Source of the DNA: UBA11524 sp964383815
GTDB lineage: Bacteria > Bacillota > Clostridia > Christensenellales > Aristaeellaceae
DNA length: 34,265 nt
Reading direction: 5' to 3'
Assembly (NCBI GenBank): GCA_964383815.1
Contig: CAYLIC010000024.1
Coordinates: forward strand, 1-34,265
The position numbers and the translations under genes are program-made. Shown piece by piece: positions 7,698-16,617 of this stretch; position 1 is the stretch's first letter, and each line of letters begins with the position of its first letter. The notes beneath the pieces are model-generated. The model saw nothing but the letters and a program-made list of their open reading frames with translations. It made no database searches and was not told where the DNA came from.

Positions 7698-8566
7698 TGA
7701 AGAAAATGAAAGACCACCAGACCAAGACCTACATCAGCCGGGATTTATCCATGCTGTTCCTGCTGATGTGGACCTTCCTGCAGGCCGTTGTGCTGGCACT
7801 GGCAGCGAAGGACGCCATTGCCTCCTATCTCGTGTTTTTCTTCTTCTCCGATGCGGCGGTGCTCCTGTGCTACATGGGCCGCCGCACCACCGGGCTAACG
7901 CTGGGTGGCATGGTCACCTGCGTCTGGGTGGCGTGGAAGCTGTATTCCTTCTATGAGAATGGTGCGCTGTTCTTCATGCTGGATTACGTTTTGATTCCCT
8001 TCCCGCTGCTGGGTGTTGCCGTGGCCAGCCTGTACGAGCGCAGCATCCGCCGGGTCAGCATGGAAAACGTTATGCTCCGCCGCCAGGTGGAGGATTTGGT
8101 GCTGATTGACGAAACCACCGGCCTGTACAACCTCCGCGCCCTGTACCGGGACATGCAGGTGATGGCGCACTATTGCCAGCGCAACAGTTTGCCTCTCACC
8201 CTGCTTATCGCCCAAATCCGCTACGAAAGTGAAATGCGCAGCATGCTCCCTGCCGGGCAGTATGCGGAGCTCCGCAAGCGCGTGGCAGACGATGTGAGCA
8301 ACAATGTCCGCGTGGAGGACAGGGTGTATTGCATTGACGATCGTGGCACCATCGCCGTTCTGCTAACCACCACGGCGGAGAGCAGCAGCATTGTCAAGTC
8401 CCGTATTTACAGGGCGATTCAGGGCGATTCCATGGGCGGCATTCTGGCCCGGGGAACAACCCTGAACATGCGCTTTGCCGCCAAGCAATATGATGAAGAA
8501 ACCTACAAGGGCGACATGGTCAGCTTCAAGAAGGCTGTGGAGAGCGAGCTGGTGTACGATGTATAA
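7697..8566 (+). CDS. Degenerate GGDEF membrane protein with intact I-site; likely c-di-GMP receptor (YdaK/PssE-like)
   Basis: The protein has about 290 aa, with four hydrophobic segments in residues 17-112 (GTG 7694 numbering), a short coiled linker, and a GGDEF-fold domain from about 135 (DETTGLYNLRAL is the canonical entry motif). At the active-site turn GGDEF is replaced by DDRGT (215-219), so diguanylate cyclase activity is not expected. Exactly five residues upstream sits R206-V-E-D209, the RxxD inhibitory-site motif at its canonical spacing. The same arrangement, dead GGDEF plus a kept I-site, is known for B. subtilis YdaK and Listeria PssE, which bind c-di-GMP and switch on polymer synthesis. 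The start is taken at ATG 7697, overlapping the previous TGA; GTG 7694 and ATG 7706 are alternatives. It overlaps the downstream DUF2334 gene by 8 nt. Confidence 0.88.
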   Translation: MKKMKDHQTKTYISRDLSMLFLLMWTFLQAVVLALAAKDAIASYLVFFFFSDAAVLLCYMGRRTTGLTLGGMVTCVWVAWKLYSFYENGALFFMLDYVLIPFPLLGVAVASLYERSIRRVSMENVMLRRQVEDLVLIDETTGLYNLRALYRDMQVMAHYCQRNSLPLTLLIAQIRYESEMRSMLPAGQYAELRKRVADDVSNNVRVEDRVYCIDDRGTIAVLLTTTAESSSIVKSRIYRAIQGDSMGGILARGTTLNMRFAAKQYDEETYKGDMVSFKKAVESELVYDV

Positions 8567-10073
8567 GCGCCTGTGCGCGCTGGCGCTGGCCCTGTGCCTG
8601 CTGCTGGCGCTTTCACCCGCCCGGGCCGGGGCCAGGCATGTGCTGTGCCTGACCACCCAGGATTCCCCGGCCGGTGAGGCCGTGCGCCGCCTGGCCCTGT
8701 ATGGCAACTGGAACTGCCGCTTTCAGGACGCAGCCGAACCCATCGACCTGACGGACTGCGAGCGCATTATCCTCTGCCTGGAGGATGGCGCCGCGCTCCC
8801 TGCCGTCACGGCCCAGGCCCTGCGCCGCACCAGCCTGCCTGTGTTCGTCATCGGCCCGGGAGGCCTTTCGCAGCTGACGCAGACCCAGCAGCTGGAGGGT
8901 ACCCTGGTTGTCCGCACGGAAACCGAGTCCCGCCGGAACAACGATGTGCTTCTGTCCCAGACAGCCATCACCCTCATGCGGCAGACGGGTGAAAGGGTGG
9001 GCGGCTCCCTGTTTGTGGGCTCGGCGGAATATCCCCTGTGCCACACATCGGGTCACCTGACCCACCTGGCCTGCTTCGATAGCTCCGCCAGCATGTTCAC
9101 CTTCCTGTCCAGCTGCCTGCAGCAGTGGTCCTGGCCCTTTGAAAACGCACCCCGCAGCTATGGGCAATACCTGGTGCTGGACAATGTTTACCCCTTTGAC
9201 GATCCTGCCCGCCTGCTGCAGATTGCCGACATGCTGGAGGCCGAGGCCATCCCCTATGCGCTGGCGGTCATGCCCCTGTACAGCAATGGGGAGTTCCCTG
9301 CCATGAAGCGCTTTTGCGAATTTCTCACCTATGCGCAGAGCAAGGGTGCAGGCATCATCCTCCACATGCCTCAGGTCACCCTGAAGGCCACCGAGGCGGA
9401 TGACATTGCCGAGCACCTGCAGATCGCCTTCCAGGCCTACACCAATTATGGCGTGTATCCCCTGGCGGTAAAGGCGCCGGAAAGCTGGCTCCAGAGCGAG
9501 AAGGGTCTGGGGCTGCTCACAGGCATACGCACCGTGTTCCTCTACGATTCGGGCGAGCCTGTCCATGGCGACCTGCAGGCCACCAACCTGGCCTGGAAGG
9601 ACGGTCACCAGCTGGTGGCGCCCTCGCCGGAGGATGCATCCACCTTCACCAACGCCTATGCCCAGGCCATTTACCTGGACATTAACCAGGATGTGGAGGC
9701 GCTGCGCCAGCAAGTGCAGCAGCTGAAGGCCTCCCGCAGGACGCTGAAGAGCCTGCGCAGCATGGAAAATGTTATCTACATGGGCAAGGATTACCTGCGC
9801 CACACCCCAAATAGCGGCACTCTCTTCAACGGCAAAGCGGTAAACACGGCCTACCAGCCCTTTACCTATGAGGAGAATTACCGGTTCGACAGGGGATTTG
9901 TGCAGAACCTGACCGAGCAGATTGAGAGCGGCAATCACCTGATTATGCTGTTTGTGGTGCTGGCCTGCGGATTCTTCGTGCTATCCATCATCCTGGCCCG
10001 GCGCAACATGCGCGAGGAGCTGCTGCTGGGCCGCAGGGATCAACGCTCCCGCGGAAAGGAGTCGCCGCCATGA
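8559..10073 (+). CDS. DUF2334 / polysaccharide-deacetylase-like exported protein (YdaL-like)
   Basis: This is a 504-aa protein with a signal peptide (1-25, ending ARAGA), an N-terminal Rossmann-like part (26-190), a DUF2334 domain (about 203-370) and a C-terminal TM helix (about 458-478) with a basic cytoplasmic tail. Family signatures are YLVLDNVYPFDDP, IADMLEAEAIPYALAVMPLY and GAGIILHM. DUF2334 belongs to the polysaccharide-deacetylase superfamily, but the usual metal-binding H-G-x-x-H is H269-M-P-Q-V here and the first acidic motif reads LDN. Metal-dependent deacetylation is therefore doubtful, and a polymer-binding role is possible. In YdaL/PssB-type operons this gene sits next to the synthase. 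ATG 8559 is read four codons before the previous stop; the stop overlaps the GT2 start as ATGA. Confidence 0.78.
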   Translation: MYKRLCALALALCLLLALSPARAGARHVLCLTTQDSPAGEAVRRLALYGNWNCRFQDAAEPIDLTDCERIILCLEDGAALPAVTAQALRRTSLPVFVIGPGGLSQLTQTQQLEGTLVVRTETESRRNNDVLLSQTAITLMRQTGERVGGSLFVGSAEYPLCHTSGHLTHLACFDSSASMFTFLSSCLQQWSWPFENAPRSYGQYLVLDNVYPFDDPARLLQIADMLEAEAIPYALAVMPLYSNGEFPAMKRFCEFLTYAQSKGAGIILHMPQVTLKATEADDIAEHLQIAFQAYTNYGVYPLAVKAPESWLQSEKGLGLLTGIRTVFLYDSGEPVHGDLQATNLAWKDGHQLVAPSPEDASTFTNAYAQAIYLDINQDVEALRQQVQQLKASRRTLKSLRSMENVIYMGKDYLRHTPNSGTLFNGKAVNTAYQPFTYEENYRFDRGFVQNLTEQIESGNHLIMLFVVLACGFFVLSIILARRNMREELLLGRRDQRSRGKESPP

Positions 10074-11326
10074 GCCTGCTGGATTACCTTACGCTCTTCT
10101 CCATGATTGCCATTTGGGGTCTGATGGCGATTAACGTGTTCCTTTCCGTGGGCGGCTTCATCTACTACTATAAAATGGGCCGCAAGGATCCCCATGTGCC
10201 CCTGGAGGAATACCCCTTTGTCAGCGTGATGGTGCCTGCCCATAACGAGAGCGCCGTCATCCAGCGCACGGTTCGCGCACTGCTGAACTTCGATTATCCT
10301 CAGGACAGGTACGAGGTGATTGTCATCAACGACAACTCCACCGACAACACCGCCGAAAAGCTGGCTCAGGTGCAGGCGGAGTATCCCGCCAAGCGCCTGA
10401 TTGTGGTGAACACGGACAACCAGCTTGGCGGCAAGGGCAAGTCCAACGCGCTGAACATTGGCTTCTCCGTGGCAAAGGGCACGGTGCTCGCCATTTACGA
10501 TGCGGACAACACCCCGGAGCAGGGCGCCCTGCGCATTCTGGTGGAAAACCTGATGGCGGATGAATCCCTGGGTGCGGTAATTGGCAAGTTTCGCACCAGA
10601 AACCGCAATGCCTCCCTGCTGACCCGCTTCGTCAACATCGAAACCCTGGCCCACCAGTGCATGAACCAGGCCGGGCGCTGGTTCTACTTCGGGCTGTGCA
10701 CCATTCCCGGCACCAATTTCGTTATTCATCGCCACATTATTGAAAAGATTGGCGGCTGGGATCCCCAGGCCCTGTCCGAGGACACGGAGATCAGCTTCCG
10801 CATCTACCGCATGGGGTACAAGATACGGCAGATTCCCGCCGCCGTCACCTGGGAGCAGGAACCCTTCCGCCTGGACATATGGCTGAAGCAGCGCACCCGC
10901 TGGGCCATGGGCAACCTGTATGTGCTCATCAACAATTTCAAGTACGTTTTCGACCCGGATGCAGGCAAAATGCGCCTGGACGTGCTGTACTACACCCTGG
11001 TGTATGTGCTGATGGCCACCGCCCTTGTGTGCTCCGATTCCATCTTCATTCTGGGTGTGCTGGGGTATGCCCATGTATCCCTGGGCGGCCTGTCCACCAT
11101 GGTGTGGGTGATGGCCTGCGCACTGTTTGAGTGCAATGTGATGCTCACCCTGGCCCTGGAGAAGAACGAGTTTAACCTGCAATCCGCCTTCCTGGTGCTG
11201 CTGATGCTCTTCACCTATGCCAAGCTATGGGTGGTTGTGGTGCTCCGCGCCGCGTGGATGTCCCTCAAGCAGCACCTGACCCGCACGGAAGTAAAATGGT
11301 ACAAAACGGAACGCTCTGCCGACTGA
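10070..11326 (+). CDS. Processive GT2 glycosyltransferase, exopolysaccharide synthase (YdaM/PssC-like)
   Basis: This is a 418-aa BcsA-type synthase without a PilZ domain. Two N-terminal hydrophobic segments (about 8-33) precede the GT-A catalytic domain (about 45-285), and four TM segments follow (about 305-405). Catalytic features in order: INDNSTD (D88), YDADN (DxD, D144/D146), SEDTE (D238, the TED base position), and QRTRW (274-278, the QxxRW acceptor clamp of processive enzymes). The intact set predicts an active polymerase that also translocates the chain. Lack of PilZ implies that c-di-GMP control comes through a partner, consistent with the degenerate GGDEF protein at 7697. AAGGAG 8 nt upstream supports the ATG. 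The donor sugar cannot be read from sequence; neighbouring UDP-GlcNAc 2-epimerase suggests UDP-ManNAc. Confidence 0.9.
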   Translation: MSLLDYLTLFSMIAIWGLMAINVFLSVGGFIYYYKMGRKDPHVPLEEYPFVSVMVPAHNESAVIQRTVRALLNFDYPQDRYEVIVINDNSTDNTAEKLAQVQAEYPAKRLIVVNTDNQLGGKGKSNALNIGFSVAKGTVLAIYDADNTPEQGALRILVENLMADESLGAVIGKFRTRNRNASLLTRFVNIETLAHQCMNQAGRWFYFGLCTIPGTNFVIHRHIIEKIGGWDPQALSEDTEISFRIYRMGYKIRQIPAAVTWEQEPFRLDIWLKQRTRWAMGNLYVLINNFKYVFDPDAGKMRLDVLYYTLVYVLMATALVCSDSIFILGVLGYAHVSLGGLSTMVWVMACALFECNVMLTLALEKNEFNLQSAFLVLLMLFTYAKLWVVVVLRAAWMSLKQHLTRTEVKWYKTERSAD

Positions 11327-11342
11327 TGAAGGGGGTATTACC

Positions 11343-13535
11343 ATGAAAAACCTAACCAAACTGCTGTGCCTGCTGCTGACCCTGACGGCCTTCTCCTCCG
11401 CCGCATTGGCCGGGGATGAAATGCCCCTGGGGTATAACGAGCAGTTTATCCAGGGTCAGCTGGAGGCAAGAAGCAGCGCCCAACAGGCCGAGTTTGAGCA
11501 GGCCGACCAGAGCGGCAGCCAGTATGCCGATTTCTACTTCGGCTCCATCCAGGTGCTGCAGGGCATTACCTCCTCGATAGGCCTGTATGCCAGCATCCCC
11601 GATTATGCGCAGCCTTCCAGTGCTGTTTTGCGGCTGAGCTATTCCGCCTCCAACCTGATTCTGGAGAAATACTCTTCCCTCACCTTCTACATGAACGGCA
11701 CACCCTTCCACTCCATTCCCATTGGCTCCACCGCCATGAACGGGCAGGAGGTGCTGTACATTGAGGTACCTGTATCCCTGATGAACAGCGGCTATAACCT
11801 GCTGGAAATTCTCTGCTATGCCCGCCTGACCGATGACGAGGGCTGTTCCGATGAGTACAACCGCGCCAACTGGGTGAAAATCGACAGCGCAACCTGCCTG
11901 CGGGTGTATTACGACAGTTCCTCCGCCGCCAGTGAGCTGTCCGTGTACCCCTATCCCTTCCTGTCTCTGATGGATCCCACCGGGGAGAGCTGCGCCGTTG
12001 CCGTTTCCGATACAGCCGACCCTGCCGAGCTTGCTGCCGCCATGACCATCGTGGCTGGCCTGGGCAGCGACCTGAGCGCGGAAAACAACCTGCTTACCAC
12101 CACCATCGGCCAGTGCGACAGGAAAAACGTTATCTATGTGGGCCTGGCGGAGAACACGCCGGATACCCTGCTCGCCTTGCTGGATCAGCCTGTGCCGCCC
12201 ACTGGCGCGCTGGTGCAGCGTGTGACCACCAACTGGAAGGAATACCTGCTGGTGGTTTCCAACGAGGCCGCCGCCCTGACCGAGGCCGCGCAGCTCCTCT
12301 CCGACCCCAACCGGGTGCAGCAGCTGCACGACAGCACCGCCCATGTCAGCGTTGGCGAGGCACAGGAGTACATTGCCGCCTCCGCCGTTTCCGAGCTGTC
12401 CTTGATGGACCTGTATACCTTTAAGGATGTGCTGGGCCACGGCGCCAGCTTCTCCGGGCCGTTCCGCCAGCAGGTCACCATGTACCTGCCCGTTTCGGCA
12501 GACTATACCCTGTCCAGCGAAAGCCGCTTCTCCTTCAACATCCGCTACAGCGAAAACCTGGACTTTGACCGCAGCCTGATGACTGTGTACTGGGGCACCA
12601 GTGTGCCGCTCTACAGCCGCAAGCTGACCCTGGAGGGTTCCGCAGGTGAAACGGTCACCTTCTCCGTCCCTGCGGATGCCATTGGCGTGGCAGGCACCCA
12701 TATGACCATCGTGTTCGACCTGGAAATCAAGGATTTGGACTGCACCGTCCGCAACATGAACACCCCCTGGGCCTACATTGCCGAGGATTCCACCCTTTAC
12801 CTGCCCCACGGAGAAAAATCCGCGCTGAGCCTGTCCAGCCTGCCGGCTCCCTTCCAGACCGGTAACCGGCTGAACAACCTGCTGCTCATCCTGCCCGATA
12901 CCCTCCAGGCGGATGAGCTGAACCTGGCAGGCCGCATGATGGCCATGCTGGGCGCAGGCAGTGACCCCTATGGCACCCTGCAGGTTGCCTATGCCAGCCA
13001 GTTTGACAGCGAAAAGCACGGGGATTTCAACCTGGTTGCCCTGGGCCGCGCCAAGGACAATTCCTTCCTCCAGGCCAACAACCGCAGCCTGCTCTTCCAG
13101 TATGAGGACGGCATGACCGCGCTGGCCTCCAACAGCAAGCTGGTGATGAGCAGCGCTTTCACCACCCAGGCAGGCGTTTTGCAGGTGATTGCCTCACCCT
13201 ACGCAGCAGACAGGACCCTGCTTGTGGCCACCGCGCCGGAGGCCAGCGGCATTCAGGCCATAACAGACCAGATCAGCACCGATGAGGGCCGCTGGTCCCT
13301 GTCCCGTGAGGCGCTGGTGGTGGATGGCTATGGTCACGCTACCAGCTACCAGTTCACCACTGCCTCCGCCGGTGCGGATGCAGGCGGAGCGAAGCCGACC
13401 TTCACCAAGGTTGTGGTGGAAAACCGGGAGCCCATGCTCATGCTGCTCATTGGCATGGGATGCATGGTGCTGCTGCTGCTGGGCGCTGTGATTGTCATGG
13501 TGCGCTCCAGCCGCCGCCGCAAGAACAAGGAATAA
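11343..13535 (+). CDS. BcsB-like exopolysaccharide synthase accessory protein (YdaN/PssA-like)
   Basis: This is a 730-aa exported protein with a signal peptide (1-23, ALA/GD) and a C-terminal TM helix (about 698-722) followed by a basic SSRRRKNKE tail. The ectodomain has alternating carbohydrate-binding-like and flavodoxin-like parts as in BcsB; the diagnostic segment is GCSDEYNRANWVKIDSAT (about 167-184), matching the Cys/Trp motif of cellulose synthase subunit B. In Gram-positive operons of this class BcsB-like proteins stay membrane-anchored on the outer face, next to the GT2 channel, and guide the emerging chain. A GGGGG ribosome site precedes ATG 11343, 17 nt after the GT2 stop. Two small hairpins lie downstream, before the next gene. 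Confidence 0.87.
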   Translation: MKNLTKLLCLLLTLTAFSSAALAGDEMPLGYNEQFIQGQLEARSSAQQAEFEQADQSGSQYADFYFGSIQVLQGITSSIGLYASIPDYAQPSSAVLRLSYSASNLILEKYSSLTFYMNGTPFHSIPIGSTAMNGQEVLYIEVPVSLMNSGYNLLEILCYARLTDDEGCSDEYNRANWVKIDSATCLRVYYDSSSAASELSVYPYPFLSLMDPTGESCAVAVSDTADPAELAAAMTIVAGLGSDLSAENNLLTTTIGQCDRKNVIYVGLAENTPDTLLALLDQPVPPTGALVQRVTTNWKEYLLVVSNEAAALTEAAQLLSDPNRVQQLHDSTAHVSVGEAQEYIAASAVSELSLMDLYTFKDVLGHGASFSGPFRQQVTMYLPVSADYTLSSESRFSFNIRYSENLDFDRSLMTVYWGTSVPLYSRKLTLEGSAGETVTFSVPADAIGVAGTHMTIVFDLEIKDLDCTVRNMNTPWAYIAEDSTLYLPHGEKSALSLSSLPAPFQTGNRLNNLLLILPDTLQADELNLAGRMMAMLGAGSDPYGTLQVAYASQFDSEKHGDFNLVALGRAKDNSFLQANNRSLLFQYEDGMTALASNSKLVMSSAFTTQAGVLQVIASPYAADRTLLVATAPEASGIQAITDQISTDEGRWSLSREALVVDGYGHATSYQFTTASAGADAGGAKPTFTKVVVENREPMLMLLIGMGCMVLLLLGAVIVMVRSSRRRKNKE

Positions 13536-13543
13536 TACACCAT

Positions 13544-13575
13544 TCCGGCTAGCCGGATGCCAGGCCTTTTGCCTG
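13544..13575 (+). repeat. Two adjacent short hairpins inside the operon
   Basis: TCCGGCTAGCCGGA (13544-13557) is a perfect 14-bp palindrome. It is followed by CAGGC-cuuuu-GCCUG (13561-13575), a 5-bp stem. They fill the only sizeable gap between the BcsB-like gene and the next gene. There is no T-run, so this is more likely an RNA processing or stability element than a terminator. Confidence 0.4.
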
Positions 13576-13602
13576 ATGAAGTTGATTGAAGGAGGATGAG
13601 CC

Positions 13603-16600
13603 ATGCAGGAAAACGAACGCGCGGATTGCCGGGTTCTGGGGCTTGTTGCGGCCATCCTGACCGTTGCAGCCATTGCCTTTGTGCTTATTCTTTCGCCCGG
13701 TACCAGGGCCCCCGTTACCGATGCAACGCTTGCCTCCATGGAGGCCCTGGGCCTGTGTGATACCGGCGTGGAGCATGCCTCCGGCGCAGGCATCTTCGAC
13801 TATCAGCGATACGATGTCGCCGTGCTGCTGACAGGCAGTGTGCGCAGCATGGCCTGGCCCGCAGCCCTGGTGAGGCTGGTCACACAGCCCTTTGGCCTGC
13901 CTTTCACCACCCATGCGCTGGCAGCGGTATACGCGCTGATGATTGCGCTGGGCGCATACCTGGCTGTCAGCAGCCTGGCAAGGCGCTCGCTGACGGCGGC
14001 CTATTTGACCCTGGCAGTCTATCCGCTGGTGCTGCTTCACCCGGCGCTGACCGGCTATCTCAACAGCCTGTGCCAGGAGGGTGCCGCCATAGCCTTCCTG
14101 CTTCTTTTCCTGGGCTGCCTGGTTCATGCCCTGTGCAGGCCCAGGGGCAGCGGCATTGGCGCCGCGCTGGCGGTGATATTCCTTGGCGCACAGGTGGTGA
14201 ATGCCACCGCCTGGTGCATCGCGTTTGTGCCTGCGGTGCTGGTGGCTGCCGGTGTGTGCATTTGGCACAGCTATCCCCGCACATCCTCCGCCGCCCTGCA
14301 CCTGGCTGGCGCAGCACTGGCGCTGGTTATGTCCTTCGCCACCGTATGTGCCGGTTTTTCCAGCGACAGGGAGGTTCAGTCCGATGCGGCAAACTACCAG
14401 GCTGTGTTTCAGGGTGTGCTGCCCTATGCCCGGGATCAGGAGGCACTCCTTGCCGAGCTTGGCCTGGACGAAACCTTCCTGCCGGACATTGGTCACAGCT
14501 ACTACGAGGCGGACGACGCCTTTGTCCACAATCCCCGGGGTGAGGATACTGCCTTCCTGCAGCAGCTGACCCTCTCCGCCCGCCTGCGCCTGGCTGCCAG
14601 GCACCCGGAGCTTCTCTCCTCCATGGTGGAAGGCCGGGCGGCCTATCTGGCGGATGCCTACAGTCCCTACATCACCCTGACGGACGGCAATCCGCTGTAT
14701 GGCCATGCGGGCATATACATTATTCTGGAAATCATGGCAGGCCACGGAGGCATGCAGACCATTCTCACCCGCGCGCTGCTTGCCGCCTGCGCCTCCCTGC
14801 TGCTCCTTCCGGTGCTGCCCAGGCGCAGCGGCATCCGGCTGCTGCCTGCCTGCATGCTGGCCCTTTGCGCAAGCCTTGCAGCCTTTGTTCCCGCAGGCCT
14901 TTTGCTCACCGGGCCTTCCGTGCTGGAGCGGGCCAAGGCCATCGCCCTGCTGGTCAGCTGGCTGCTGCTGTTCTACGCTGTTTGCAGCGGGCTGATTGTA
15001 TGCCAGCGGGTGTTTACCTGGCTTGCCGACAGGAATGCCGTGCTGGCGCCCGTGTGGGTGGAGGCACCCTCTCCCGTGGCGGCGCACCGCAGCGGTTTGC
15101 AGATTTCCTGCCGGGCACTGCTGGCGGTGACAGCCGCTGTATGGGTGGTCATTGCCTGCGCAGAGCTGTTGCCGGAAAGCCATATTGGCGGCGTGAACAA
15201 CGGTGACTATGGGCGCATGATGGAGCAGATTAACATCGACTGGTTACCCGAACAGGCGGCGGACTATGCTACCCAGGCCAACGTTCACGTTATCGAGAAC
15301 TACGCCTACCGCGAACCCTTTCACCCGGAGTGCCTTACCCCCCTTGACCCCACCTATTCCCTCATCTATCCCTCCATGGTGGCGCGGCTGTGGAGTGCCA
15401 TCACAGGGCAGCCATTCTCCACCCAGGTGCTGGCGCTGGTGATGCTGTTTGTCACCATGCTGTGTGTGCTGAGCATCCTGCGGGATTTGTACCCCATGCT
15501 GGGCAGGCTGACCCTCCTGCCTGCCCTGTGCCTGACGGTGATGCTCCTGGGTGAAAACTATGTGGCCTGGTACAACTCGCTCTTTGGCGAAAGCTCCATC
15601 TCCACCGGGCTGATGATCACCCTGGCGGCAGGCCTGCACCTGGCTGTTCTCCCCCGTGGCGGCAAGGGCAGCTGGCGCTGGTTGCTGGCGCTGGGCATTG
15701 GCATTCGGTTTATGTGCTGTGCCAAGGCACAGATGGCGCTGGCGCTGCCTGCCGGGCTGGTGCTGATGGGCGTGTTTGCGGTGTATCACCGCCCCAGGGG
15801 CGCCCTGCGCTGCACAGCCTTTGCCGCTGCCGCCGTGCTGATGGCAGGCATTGTAACCTGGGACACCCTGGGCGTTTACAGGAAAAACGCCGGCATCAAC
15901 GAAAAGTATACTGTCTGGCAAAGTGTTTTCTACGGCGCACTGATGATTGCCGACGACCCGGACGCCGCCATGGAGGAGCTTGGCATTGCTCCCGAAATGA
16001 AGGCAGACATCGGCAAGCACGCCTATTATGCCGATGAGGATTACGTCTACCCCATCCAGTCTGATGAAGCACAGAAGTATTTTTACGACCATGTGGATAC
16101 CATCACCATGGTGAAATACTACTTGCTTCATCCGCTCGACCTATTACAAATGCTGGACAGGGCTGCACAAGAGTCCGTCAGCCTGCATAATGGTTTCATG
16201 ACCTATACGAATGAAACCTATGTTGCAACCAACAAACCTTACCGCGTAACCCTTTGGGCCAACCTGCGTACACTAACGGCGTGCAGTTCCTTCTGGCAAT
16301 ATGTGCTTGTCTATGGTATCATTGTGATACTGTGCCTGCGGTCTTTGTTCCGCAAAAGCACCAAGCCCAAGCACAGGCTATTCCTGATACTAGTTCTGGC
16401 GCTGATGTGCATTGGCGTATTCCAATTCCCCTTGTCCGTTGTTGGTAACGGCTTTGCAGGCAACAACAGGCAGCTGTACGCCTTCATGCTCTGTCACGAC
16501 CTGCTGATTATCACCCTGCTGACCTTCATTACCCATTGGCTGATGGGCAAAGCACATCCGAAAGAAACTATGCAGGAAGGAGGAAACTGCCTTGTCACGG

Positions 16601-16617
16601 AAAAAGAACCTGTTTGA
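13603..16617 (+). CDS. Tandem two-module GT-C / WsfD-like membrane protein
   Basis: This 1004-aa polytopic protein is built from two homologous halves. Half 1 (about 1-500) has YLNSLCQEG near 150 and an extracytoplasmic loop from about 263 (YQAVFQGVLP, LLAELGLDETFLPDIGHSYY). Half 2 (about 505-1004) has NNGDYGRMM near 531, WYNSLFGESS near 656 and the matching loop from about 766 (VWQSVFYGAL, AMEELGIAPEMKADIGKHAYY, LLHPLDLLQML). Only half 2 keeps the acidic NGDYGR first-loop motif expected of GT-C/WsfD hexosyltransferases; half 1 looks degenerate there. The single-module protein at 6168 is a third relative. It probably modifies or exports the polymer using lipid-linked sugars. GGAGGAT at 13591 supports the start. 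The end overlaps the next gene by 26 nt. Confidence 0.75.
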   Translation: MQENERADCRVLGLVAAILTVAAIAFVLILSPGTRAPVTDATLASMEALGLCDTGVEHASGAGIFDYQRYDVAVLLTGSVRSMAWPAALVRLVTQPFGLPFTTHALAAVYALMIALGAYLAVSSLARRSLTAAYLTLAVYPLVLLHPALTGYLNSLCQEGAAIAFLLLFLGCLVHALCRPRGSGIGAALAVIFLGAQVVNATAWCIAFVPAVLVAAGVCIWHSYPRTSSAALHLAGAALALVMSFATVCAGFSSDREVQSDAANYQAVFQGVLPYARDQEALLAELGLDETFLPDIGHSYYEADDAFVHNPRGEDTAFLQQLTLSARLRLAARHPELLSSMVEGRAAYLADAYSPYITLTDGNPLYGHAGIYIILEIMAGHGGMQTILTRALLAACASLLLLPVLPRRSGIRLLPACMLALCASLAAFVPAGLLLTGPSVLERAKAIALLVSWLLLFYAVCSGLIVCQRVFTWLADRNAVLAPVWVEAPSPVAAHRSGLQISCRALLAVTAAVWVVIACAELLPESHIGGVNNGDYGRMMEQINIDWLPEQAADYATQANVHVIENYAYREPFHPECLTPLDPTYSLIYPSMVARLWSAITGQPFSTQVLALVMLFVTMLCVLSILRDLYPMLGRLTLLPALCLTVMLLGENYVAWYNSLFGESSISTGLMITLAAGLHLAVLPRGGKGSWRWLLALGIGIRFMCCAKAQMALALPAGLVLMGVFAVYHRPRGALRCTAFAAAAVLMAGIVTWDTLGVYRKNAGINEKYTVWQSVFYGALMIADDPDAAMEELGIAPEMKADIGKHAYYADEDYVYPIQSDEAQKYFYDHVDTITMVKYYLLHPLDLLQMLDRAAQESVSLHNGFMTYTNETYVATNKPYRVTLWANLRTLTACSSFWQYVLVYGIIVILCLRSLFRKSTKPKHRLFLILVLALMCIGVFQFPLSVVGNGFAGNNRQLYAFMLCHDLLIITLLTFITHWLMGKAHPKETMQEGGNCLVTEKEPV

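Noticed and set aside
7697..8566. Active diguanylate cyclase
   Set aside because: The GGDEF signature is DDRGT, so catalysis is not expected; only the binding I-site remains.
10070..13535. True cellulose synthase BcsA-BcsB
   Set aside because: The GT2 has only about 418 residues and no PilZ domain, and the neighbouring genes fit the Yda/Pss class better than bacterial cellulose operons.
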